Shown: piece by piece, positions 1-7,294 of the stretch
How the letters are laid out: each line of letters begins with the position of its first letter
Position numbering within the stretch: the stretch's first letter is position 1
Origin: an uncultured Clostridia bacterium
GTDB lineage: Bacteria; Bacillota; Clostridia; Tissierellales; Peptoniphilaceae
Direction: 5' to 3'
Length of the DNA stretch: 18,099 bases
NCBI GenBank assembly: GCA_945916025.1
Contig: CAMEGD010000020.1
Coordinates: 1 to 18,099 of the forward strand
Program-made: the position numbers and the translations under genes
Notes under the pieces: generated by a model
Database searches by the model: none
What the model saw: the letters and a program-made list of their open reading frames with translations, nothing else
What the model was told of the DNA's origin: nothing

Positions 1-57
1 TACAATTTACAAGATACATAACGGAGAAAAAAATATTGGAAACTCGGAGGAAGTCGA
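1..57 (+). other. Left edge: leader of the first gene, no confident upstream gene
   Basis: Two of the three + frames stay open from the window edge into the start of the next gene (stops at 68-70 and inside the same region), and the third stops at 19-21. The tail of an upstream gene may therefore be present, but 57 bases are too few to say which frame. A strong Shine-Dalgarno core GGAGG at 46-50 sits 7 nt before the ATG at 58 and fixes that start. No promoter is visible, so the first operon probably begins upstream of the window. Confidence 0.5.
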
Positions 58-1146
58 ATGGAAAAAATAATTGATAAGGTATTTCACATTAGTGATTGTC
101 ACTTAGACCTTCAATTTAGTCCAAACAATGTAAGTGGTCTAAATTTTAATACTAGAAGGGAAGAAATATGGGAAACTTTTTCAGGGATTTTTAACCTTGC
201 CAAAAAAACAGGGGTAGGTATTATATTAATCTCAGGAGATCTTTTTGAAAATAATTTTATTACTATTACTAGTATCGAAAGATTATCTAGGATTTTTAAA
301 AGCTATCCAGATATTAAGGTCTTTATTTCATTGGGCAATCATGACCATATATCAGAAAAATCTAAATACTTAAAGTCAATTATTCCTTCAAATGTATTTA
401 TATTTGAAGATAAGTTAGAATATATTCAAGTAGATAACTTTAGGATATATGGATTTTCTTGGAGTAGACCCCTATATAGGGACCTGGAAATAGATTTTGA
501 AAAAGTTGATGACAGGTACTTTAACATTTTACTTTTACATGGTATGAATCAAGATAATACTGATTATCTTCCCTTAGATATTAATTATCTAGAATCCTTT
601 GGATTTGATTATATTGGTCTAGGACATATTCATATTCCGTGTAAGGTGGGCGAAAAAACTTACTATAGTGGTTCAATTGAACCCTTTAGTTTTAAAAATC
701 TAGGACCCCATGGAATAAACCTTTTGAACATAAATATGGATAAGACCTATGATGTTGAATTTATTGATTTTGCAAAGAGGACTTATCATATTATAGATGT
801 TGATTTATCAAATTATATAAACGACAAAAACTTGGAATTAGAGCTAAATAATAAATTTAAAAACCATAAAGCAGATGATATATTTAGGATAGTATTTAAG
901 GGGATAAATAACAGTCTAAACTTAAATGAAATTATAGAAACTATTAAAGGAAATTATCCTTTTCTTGACTTTATAGATTCTAGCCAAAAATCTATAGATA
1001 TAGATGATTTAATTGTTAATAACAAGGATAATATAATAGGTAAATATTTTGAATTTATTAGAGAAAACTTTACAGGTGAAGAATTCTTGAGCCTATATAA
1101 TATAGGACTGGAGACTTTTCCTAGGGAGGATTTATATGAAGATTAA
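58..1146 (+). CDS. YhaO/SbcD-like metallophosphoesterase (DNA repair exonuclease family)
   Basis: A 362-residue calcineurin-type phosphoesterase. The metal-binding motifs appear in order: SDCH (D13, H15), SGDLFE (D61), GNHDH (N94-H95-D96), LLLHG (H161) and GLGHIH (H190, H192). These are the conserved blocks of the Mre11/SbcD/YhaO nuclease fold, so a two-metal (usually manganese) catalytic centre is expected. The roughly 130 residues after the last motif resemble the variable capping region of YhaO-like proteins. The next gene encodes an SbcC/Rad50-like ATPase, starts 11 nt before this one ends, and is the expected partner for processing DNA ends or hairpins. Family assignment is firm. The choice of YhaO over true SbcD rests on the partner's small size and membrane hairpin, and is inference. 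Confidence 0.88.
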   Translation: MEKIIDKVFHISDCHLDLQFSPNNVSGLNFNTRREEIWETFSGIFNLAKKTGVGIILISGDLFENNFITITSIERLSRIFKSYPDIKVFISLGNHDHISEKSKYLKSIIPSNVFIFEDKLEYIQVDNFRIYGFSWSRPLYRDLEIDFEKVDDRYFNILLLHGMNQDNTDYLPLDINYLESFGFDYIGLGHIHIPCKVGEKTYYSGSIEPFSFKNLGPHGINLLNINMDKTYDVEFIDFAKRTYHIIDVDLSNYINDKNLELELNNKFKNHKADDIFRIVFKGINNSLNLNEIIETIKGNYPFLDFIDSSQKSIDIDDLIVNNKDNIIGKYFEFIRENFTGEEFLSLYNIGLETFPREDLYED

Positions 1147-2827
1147 AGAACTTAATATAATCTCTTATGGATCTATAACTAATAAAAAAATTGTGTTTTC
1201 TGATGGAATGAATATAGTATTTGGTGGCAATGAAGCAGGAAAGACAACTATAAGACATTTTATTTTTCATATGTTTTTTGGAGGAACTACAAGTTCAAGT
1301 AAAAGAACTATTTATAAAAAAGAATTTGAAAAGTATAGACCATGGTCTGGCAATAAATTTGAAGGCTCAATGGTTGTAAATTTTCAGGGGGTAGATTATT
1401 TATTTCAACGAAATTTTTCTAAGGGAAATGAAAGTTTTGAAATAACTAATCTTGAAAATGGTAAAGATAGTAAAGATATCTTTAAGGTTGATAGGTCAAA
1501 AAAGATAGAAAAAGTTGACGAGAATTTTTTCGACTTAAGTGAAGATAGTCTTATGGATATATTTTTGTTTTCTGAAGATTTATTTATGGGAGAAAATCTA
1601 TCCACTGATTTAAAAGAAAGAATTACAAACCATATATCATCAATGTCTGAGACTATTTCATTAGATAGGATTTTTTCTAATATTGATAATATGACTTTTT
1701 CCAAGACAGACAAGGATTACAGAAGGTCTTTAGACAGAAAAATACAAGAAAATCTTAGGGAAATTAGATATATTGAAAAAAATGAAATCAAAAATATAGA
1801 TATAAAAAATCTGGAAATATATAAAAAGGAAATAAAGAATTTAGAAAATAATATTAACAGTATAGAATCTTTGTCTAAAGATTATGAAATAGACGAAGAA
1901 GAATATAGAAGTTTAATTCAAAGAAAAATTACTACTGAAGAAAAAATAAAGACTTATGATAATAAGGAGGTATTTTCTTATAAAAATTTATTTATATTTA
2001 TTCAGCTTCTTTTGTTATCCTTTGTAGTAATAAGTAAATTTAAACCTTATGTCATATTAGGGGGGCTTATATTTTCCATAGTCTCTTATATATTTATAAA
2101 TAAGGTCAATGAAAATAGCAAGAATAAATCTAAAGAAGACCTAAGGATTTTGTATCAAGAATTAGATCTTATTGAAGAATCTTTAAGCTCTTATAGGGTC
2201 AAGCTACCAAAAGAATCAAGTATATCTTCATATTTAAATAAAAAGCATCTTTTAAGTTTAGAAGTTGAAAGGATATTAGAAAGATCTAGGATTAGTGACC
2301 AGCAAACAAAAATAAAAGTTGGCCTATTGGAAGACAATGAAAATCTTTCAAAGATAATTGATGAAATCGATTTTAAAAAGGCTATGGGAGAAAAAGCAAA
2401 GGATATATTAAAAGATTTATCTGAAAGCAACTTTAATAATGTTTCTCCAAGACTTATAGAGGATGCTTCTTATTTTATTTCATTTATTACAAGTGGTAAG
2501 TATAAAAAGTTACTTGTAGATGACCAAGGACAGATTTCCCTGTACGACCAGAGTCAGATGAAAATTGTTCCCTTAATAGATCTTAGCAAGGGTACCATAG
2601 GTCAAGTTTATTTAGCCTATAGGTTAAGTTTAATATTGAATACTGGAGTATTTTTTCCAATTATTATAGATGATGGATTTACTTTGTTTGACGACAAGAG
2701 ACTTAGTAAATCAAAGGAATTATTGGGAGAAATTAGTAAAGACTATCAAGTTTTATTTTTTACAAGTAAAAAAAGTGACCTAGATGAATTTGACCATTTA
2801 GATAATATTATTTTATTAGGGAGTTAG
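1136..2827 (+). CDS. YhaN/SbcC-like AAA ATPase with coiled coils and a central membrane hairpin
   Basis: A 563-residue SMC/Rad50-type split ATPase. The N-terminal half carries Walker A GGNEAGKTT (K36). The C-terminal half carries an ABC-signature-like LSKGT (483-487) and a Walker B ending in IIIDD (D512-D513). Between them are Lys/Glu-rich stretches with coiled-coil character (about 200-280 and 325-420), interrupted by two hydrophobic segments (about 285-300 and 306-321) that should form a membrane hairpin. I see no zinc-hook CxxC. SbcC and B. subtilis YhaN are near 1000 residues, so the arms here are very short. Strong SD GGGAGGA at 1124-1130 within the preceding gene; 11-nt overlap with it implies translational coupling. 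Likely role: ATP-driven partner of the upstream phosphoesterase, held at the membrane. The function is inferred from the family. Confidence 0.82.
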   Translation: MKIKELNIISYGSITNKKIVFSDGMNIVFGGNEAGKTTIRHFIFHMFFGGTTSSSKRTIYKKEFEKYRPWSGNKFEGSMVVNFQGVDYLFQRNFSKGNESFEITNLENGKDSKDIFKVDRSKKIEKVDENFFDLSEDSLMDIFLFSEDLFMGENLSTDLKERITNHISSMSETISLDRIFSNIDNMTFSKTDKDYRRSLDRKIQENLREIRYIEKNEIKNIDIKNLEIYKKEIKNLENNINSIESLSKDYEIDEEEYRSLIQRKITTEEKIKTYDNKEVFSYKNLFIFIQLLLLSFVVISKFKPYVILGGLIFSIVSYIFINKVNENSKNKSKEDLRILYQELDLIEESLSSYRVKLPKESSISSYLNKKHLLSLEVERILERSRISDQQTKIKVGLLEDNENLSKIIDEIDFKKAMGEKAKDILKDLSESNFNNVSPRLIEDASYFISFITSGKYKKLLVDDQGQISLYDQSQMKIVPLIDLSKGTIGQVYLAYRLSLILNTGVFFPIIIDDGFTLFDDKRLSKSKELLGEISKDYQVLFFTSKKSDLDEFDHLDNIILLGS

Positions 2828-2828
2828 T

Positions 2829-3512
2829 ATGATTTGGGCAATTGGAGACCTACACTTTGACTTTACTAAGGAAAAGTCAATGGAAATCTTCGGAGAAAAT
2901 TGGAAAGATCACGAAGACAAGATAATTGAATATTGGAAAGACAATGTTAAAGAAGATGATTTGGTTTTAGTTGCTGGAGACATTTCTTGGGCCCTTAAAC
3001 TTTCTGACAGTTTAGGAGACTTAAATAGGATTAATGACCTGCCTGGGCAAAAATGTTTTATTAAGGGAAATCACGATTTTTGGTGGTCAACTAAGTCTAA
3101 ATTAAGAAAGCTTAACTTAAGTAAGATTCACTTTTTATTTAACGACTCTTTTACCTATGGAGATTATATTATTTGTGGTACCAGGGGATGGATACCAAAG
3201 GATTCTAGTGAATTTACAGAAGATGATGAAAAAATATATAGAAGAGAACTTATGAGATTAGAAGCATCTTTAGAAAATGCTAATCATGAAAATAAAAAAA
3301 TAATTTGTATTATACATTATCCACCCTTTACAACTAAGGGAAAGGCCAATGACTTTTTAGAACTAATGGAGAAATACAAGGTTAGTTTTTGTGTATATGG
3401 TCATCTTCATGGAGAAGGTCATGAGTTTATAAAAGAAGGAAATTATTTGGGTATTGATATAAAATGTGTTTCAAGTGATTATTTAGATTTTGAATTACTA
3501 AGATTAGTTTAG
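2829..3512 (+). CDS. Small metallophosphoesterase (COG1768-like)
   Basis: A 227-residue calcineurin-like phosphoesterase distinct from the first gene. Motifs: GDLH (D7, H9), AGDISW (D51), GNHDFWW (N81-H82-D83), IIHYPP and YGHLHGEGH near the C-terminus. The tryptophan-rich context of the second and third motifs (GDISWAL, NHDFWWS) and the short length are typical of the uncharacterised COG1768 'predicted phosphohydrolase' group. The ATG lies one base after the stop of the ATPase gene, so it is almost certainly co-transcribed and translationally coupled. The substrate is unknown. The operon suggests a link to DNA-end metabolism, but this may be coincidental, since the family also occurs elsewhere. 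No terminator hairpin is visible before ppsA. Confidence 0.85.
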   Translation: MIWAIGDLHFDFTKEKSMEIFGENWKDHEDKIIEYWKDNVKEDDLVLVAGDISWALKLSDSLGDLNRINDLPGQKCFIKGNHDFWWSTKSKLRKLNLSKIHFLFNDSFTYGDYIICGTRGWIPKDSSEFTEDDEKIYRRELMRLEASLENANHENKKIICIIHYPPFTTKGKANDFLELMEKYKVSFCVYGHLHGEGHEFIKEGNYLGIDIKCVSSDYLDFELLRLV

Positions 3513-3537
3513 TAAAAGTTTTTTATAAGACATTTTA

Positions 3538-3576
3538 TGTTATAATTAATATAGAAATTATCAATTGAAAGGAGAG
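3538..3576 (+). promoter_or_regulatory. ppsA promoter (extended -10) and ribosome binding site
   Basis: An extended -10 element, TG-T-TATAAT, occupies 3538-3546 (consensus TATAAT at 3541-3546). The -35 region is only a T-rich stretch around 3518-3524, as is common when the -10 is extended. This predicts a start near 3553 and a short leader. The Shine-Dalgarno sequence AAAGGAGAG (about 3568-3576) lies 4 nt before the ATG at 3581. It lies in a 68-bp gap and gives ppsA its own transcription start. Confidence 0.7.
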
Positions 3577-3580
3577 TATT

Positions 3581-5923
3581 ATGTCTAAATACAGATATAT
3601 TAAAAAATTCAATGAAGTAGACAAGCATGACATACCTTTAGTTGGAGGTAAGGGTGCAAATCTAGGAGAAATGACCCAAATGGGCTTAGATGTACCACCA
3701 GGATTTTGTGTAACGAGTTCAGCCTATAATTATTTTATTGACTTTACTAACTTAAATGAAACAGTTAAGGTTCTATTAGAAAGGTTAGATGTAGATAACC
3801 CCGATTCCTTAACAATGGTAAGTGAGAAATTACAAAAGAAACTTAATGAAAGTAAAATTCCTGAAGACTTAGAAGCTGAAATTAGAGATGCTTACAGAGA
3901 ATTTTCCAAGTCAATTGATTTAAATGACCCACAAGTAGCAGTAAGGTCTTCAGCTACAGCTGAGGATTTACCTGATGCATCATTTGCTGGTCAACAAGAT
4001 ACTTATTTGCATATTTCTGGAGAAGATGAACTACTTAAACATATAAGAATGTGCTGGGCATCTCTTTGGACTGCAAGGGCAATATATTACAGGGAAAAAC
4101 AAAAATTTGATCATTTTGATGTAGCCCTAAGTGTAGTTATCCAAAAAATGATTAACAGTGAAAAAAGTGGTGTAATGTTTACTGCTAATCCAATTTCTCA
4201 AAATCTAAATGAGATTATGGTAAATGCAAGCTACGGACTTGGTGAAGCTGTAGTTAGTGGTATGGTTACTCCTGATGAATACATTGTAAATAAAAACACA
4301 AAGGAAATAATAGAATCTACAATTTCTGAAAAGAATGTAATGGTAATCAAAGCTGACAATGGAATAGGAACTAGATTAGTTCAAGTTTCAGATTATCTTG
4401 GCAATGATGCAGTTAGTAGGGAATGTTTAAGTGAATATGAACTTTCTACTTTAATAGATTATGGTATAAAAATAGAAGCTTTATATAAGTCAATACAAGA
4501 TATAGAGTGGGGTATTGATGAAGATACTAAAAAACTTTATATTCTTCAATCTAGACCAATTACAACTATAAAACCAGATGAAAAAGAAGAACTTATTGTT
4601 TTAGCAAAAGGACTTGCAGCTTCTCCTGGTATAGGTAGAGGTAAGGTAAAACTAATAGAAGACTTAAATAATATTAACCAAGTAGATGATGGGGATATAC
4701 TAGTTACTGGAATGACTAATCCAGACATGGTGCCTGCAATGAGAAAGTGCGGAGCTGTAATTACTGATGAAGGCGGAAGAACTTGTCATGCAGCTATAGT
4801 ATCTAGGGAATTAGGTATACCATGTATAGTTGGTGCAAAAAATGCAACTAAGACTTTAAAGGATGGACAATTTGTAACAGTAGATTCAACTCGTGGAGTT
4901 GTTTATGAAGGAAGTGTTTTAAACAAAAAGACTGAGGAAGAAAAAGAAGAAAAATCTAATGATTCCTTTGTTCTTACTCAAGAACTTAAGTCTTATTTAG
5001 CTCCTGTTACAGCAACAAAGATATATATGAATTTAGGCCAACCAGACCTTATTCAAAAACATAAGGAACTTCCATTTGATGGTATTGGTCTTATGAGAAC
5101 TGAATTTATTTTTACTAATATGATTGGAGCTCATCCAATGTATCTAGTAGAAACTGGCCAAACTGAAATGATGGTTGACAAACTAGTTGAAGGTATTTAT
5201 TCAGTAGCTTCATCTATTTATCCAAAACAACTTACTGTTAGACTATCAGATTTTAGGACTAATGAGTATAGGGGACTTAAGGGTGGAGAAGAAGTTGAGC
5301 CTATAGAACAAAACCCAATGATTGGTTGGAGAGGTGTATCTAGATATATATCTCCTGAATACGAAAAGGGATTTAGACTAGAATGTCAAGCAATTAAGAG
5401 AGTTAGAGAAGACCATGGTCTTAGAAATGTTGTAGTTATGCTACCATTTGTAAGGACTCCTGAAGAATTAATAAAGGTAAAGGGAATAATGGCTGAAGAA
5501 GGTCTTGTTCAAAGTGTAGACTTTAAGATTTGGATTATGGCAGAGGTTCCATCTGTTGTATTAATGGCAGATGAATTTGCTCAACTTGTTGACGGATTTT
5601 CAATTGGATCAAATGACTTAACTCAACTTGTTATGGGTGCTGATAGAGACAGTGAAAAGATGAATAACATGGGTTATTTTGATGAAAGAAACGAAGCCGT
5701 TAAAAGAGCTGTAAAAATAATTATAAAGGCAGCAAACAAATATGGCAAAACTGTTTCAATTTGTGGTCAAGGACCATCTCAATATCCAGAATTTGCTGAA
5801 TTCTTAGTAGAAAATGGTATTACTTCAATAAGTGTAAATCCAGACACAGTTGAATATACTAGGAAGATAGTAGCACAAGTAGAACAAAAGATATTATTAA
5901 GATCTTTAAGAAAAGATAATTAA
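3581..5923 (+). CDS. ppsA: Phosphoenolpyruvate synthase (pyruvate, water dikinase)
   Basis: A 780-residue enzyme converting pyruvate, ATP and water to phosphoenolpyruvate, AMP and phosphate; a cytosolic step feeding gluconeogenesis from pyruvate. Domains in order: the ATP-grasp pyruvate-binding domain (about 10-330, with VGGKGANLGEM and the AVRSSATAEDLPDASFAGQ signature), the swivelling phosphohistidine domain (about 345-430) with catalytic H403 in GGRTCHAAIVSRELG, and the C-terminal TIM-barrel (about 475-770) with GLMRTEF, the metal-binding SNDLTQL region and C728 in ICGQGPS. Length matches E. coli PpsA (792). PPDK is less likely: it is about 100 residues longer and has different spacing. 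It appears monocistronic, with its own promoter before it and a strong terminator after it. Confidence 0.97.
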   Translation: MSKYRYIKKFNEVDKHDIPLVGGKGANLGEMTQMGLDVPPGFCVTSSAYNYFIDFTNLNETVKVLLERLDVDNPDSLTMVSEKLQKKLNESKIPEDLEAEIRDAYREFSKSIDLNDPQVAVRSSATAEDLPDASFAGQQDTYLHISGEDELLKHIRMCWASLWTARAIYYREKQKFDHFDVALSVVIQKMINSEKSGVMFTANPISQNLNEIMVNASYGLGEAVVSGMVTPDEYIVNKNTKEIIESTISEKNVMVIKADNGIGTRLVQVSDYLGNDAVSRECLSEYELSTLIDYGIKIEALYKSIQDIEWGIDEDTKKLYILQSRPITTIKPDEKEELIVLAKGLAASPGIGRGKVKLIEDLNNINQVDDGDILVTGMTNPDMVPAMRKCGAVITDEGGRTCHAAIVSRELGIPCIVGAKNATKTLKDGQFVTVDSTRGVVYEGSVLNKKTEEEKEEKSNDSFVLTQELKSYLAPVTATKIYMNLGQPDLIQKHKELPFDGIGLMRTEFIFTNMIGAHPMYLVETGQTEMMVDKLVEGIYSVASSIYPKQLTVRLSDFRTNEYRGLKGGEEVEPIEQNPMIGWRGVSRYISPEYEKGFRLECQAIKRVREDHGLRNVVVMLPFVRTPEELIKVKGIMAEEGLVQSVDFKIWIMAEVPSVVLMADEFAQLVDGFSIGSNDLTQLVMGADRDSEKMNNMGYFDERNEAVKRAVKIIIKAANKYGKTVSICGQGPSQYPEFAEFLVENGITSISVNPDTVEYTRKIVAQVEQKILLRSLRKDN

Positions 5924-5936
5924 AGAATAAAAGTTA

Positions 5937-5974
5937 AATCCCAAAGTCAAGTTAAATTGACTTTGGGATTTTTT
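5937..5974 (+). terminator. Rho-independent terminator of ppsA
   Basis: A perfect 14-bp inverted repeat (arms 5937-5950 and 5957-5970) encloses a 6-nt loop (GTTAAA) and runs directly into TTTTTT at 5969-5974. It begins 13 nt after the ppsA stop. On the - strand the hairpin is followed by only a broken T-tract, so it may also partly stop transcription of the convergent gene at 6039-7229, but it is clearly oriented for ppsA. The remaining bases up to 6038 show nothing else I can support. Confidence 0.95.
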
Positions 5975-6038
5975 AATGTAAATAATAAGGCTATAGAGTA
6001 CCTCTCCTATGAATAATCAATCGATTAATAGTAATCTT

Positions 6039-7229
6039 TTATTTCAAATTTTTATTTAAAAACTCTTCAATATAAGATGTGATTTTGTCTAGATTTTCTT
6101 CCAGAATAATTCCTTGTAATGAGCTTTGTCCTCCACGACCTTTAAAGTTTAATTCAGATTCCATAAAGGATTTAAAATCTTTTAGGATTAAGTCATTATT
6201 AGAAAAGTTGTTAACTAAAATCCTATATTTTGACTTATCTCCTTGGAGAAGAAAGACTAAAAGTAAGTTTTCTTTTTCAAATTTTTTTGAAAGATTATTT
6301 AGATCATCAAATTCTAAATCATTAAATACATTCAAAAGATATTTTTTATTAATTATAGTACTTTGTAATTCTTTTTTATAAAGGTCTAAGTATTTATCCT
6401 TTAATTTGCTATGGCTTTCTTGTAAGCTTTTATAATTATCTATAAATTTTTCATATTTTTCTAAAAGGTTGTCCTTGTTGGAAGACAGGTCTTTGTTTAA
6501 AAAGTCTACAATATTTTCCTTGTCTCTATAGTCTTCAAGGGCAAGAATGCCAGATACAATAGTTAATCTAGTTTTTCCATTTTGTCTAGATGAATCTACA
6601 ATTTTTATTAGTCCTAGTTGACCAGTGGAGGTAACATGGGTACCGCCACAAGGAACCCTATCAAAGGAATCTATTTCAACTATCCTTATATTATCCTTAA
6701 CCTTAGGATCTTTTCTTAAATTTAAGTTGCTAAGCTCATCTTTATTTGGGAAATAAGTAAATACCTTTAAGTTCTTTTGAACAATTTCATTGGAGATATT
6801 CTCAACTCTTATTAGGTCTTCTTTACTTAAATTTTCTATATCTAAATCAACTGTAATATACTTATCAGAGCCATGAAATCCGATTGTTTCAATATTAAAT
6901 ATTTTTATAAATACTTGGGAGACTAAATGTTGGGTTGTGTGCTGCTGCATTATCTTTAGTCTGTTTCCTTCATTAATCTTTATACATACGAAATTTTCAC
7001 TTATATCTTCTTTTATTACATGGTATATTTCATCATTTTCTTCATAAGCTTTTAATATAAAATAATCATTCAAGGTGCCAATATCGCCCTTCTGGCCACC
7101 TAAACCATCTGGGTAAAATATCGTCTTATCTAAAACTATATGGAAGCAATCTTCTTTTTCTTCTTTACTTATTACTTTTGCCCTTATTTCTGTTAAGTAT
7201 GGGTCTTTCATATATATTTTTTCAGTCAT
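6039..7229 (-). CDS. Free-standing alanyl-tRNA editing protein (AlaX with DHHA1 domain)
   Basis: A 396-residue trans-editing factor related to the editing half of alanyl-tRNA synthetase, expected to hydrolyse Ser- or Gly-tRNA(Ala) in the cytosol. The zinc-coordinating set is visible: HTTQH (H97, H101) and CGGTH (C194, H198). An N-terminal beta-rich region (1-90, with YPDGLGGQKGD) precedes it. The C-terminal part (about 250-396) has a predicted helical coiled segment and a DHHA1-type end with GRGGQSS, the same RNA-binding element as at the AlaRS C-terminus. There is no aminoacylation domain, so it is not a truncated AlaRS. The ATG at 7229 is preceded by AGGTGAT (7233-7239 on the plus strand), supporting this start. 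It is alone on its strand, convergent with ppsA and divergent from comEC. Confidence 0.9.
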   Translation of the reverse strand: MTEKIYMKDPYLTEIRAKVISKEEKEDCFHIVLDKTIFYPDGLGGQKGDIGTLNDYFILKAYEENDEIYHVIKEDISENFVCIKINEGNRLKIMQQHTTQHLVSQVFIKIFNIETIGFHGSDKYITVDLDIENLSKEDLIRVENISNEIVQKNLKVFTYFPNKDELSNLNLRKDPKVKDNIRIVEIDSFDRVPCGGTHVTSTGQLGLIKIVDSSRQNGKTRLTIVSGILALEDYRDKENIVDFLNKDLSSNKDNLLEKYEKFIDNYKSLQESHSKLKDKYLDLYKKELQSTIINKKYLLNVFNDLEFDDLNNLSKKFEKENLLLVFLLQGDKSKYRILVNNFSNNDLILKDFKSFMESELNFKGRGGQSSLQGIILEENLDKITSYIEEFLNKNLK

Positions 7230-7294
7230 TTTATCACCTATTACAATTTTAGCATAATGGAGTAATTTTTAAAAATTATTGATATAATAGGGTT
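7230..7294. promoter_or_regulatory. Divergent promoter region between alaX-type gene and comEC
   Basis: A 65-bp AT-rich gap must drive both divergent genes. On the + strand a consensus TATAAT sits at 7283-7288, only 6 bp before the comEC ATG at 7295; no good -35 is seen about 17 bp upstream. On the - strand a TATTAT (7284-7289 read in reverse) would give a leader of about 45 nt before the gene at 7229; an alternative TGCTAAAAT at 7246-7254 would start inside its ribosome binding site. Both assignments are tentative. Confidence 0.4.

Noticed and set aside
1405..1713. 102-codon open frame on the - strand inside the YhaN-like gene
   Set aside because: Lies wholly opposite a gene with clear ATPase motifs; low-complexity Ser/Leu/Lys content typical of an antisense shadow, no ribosome binding site context.
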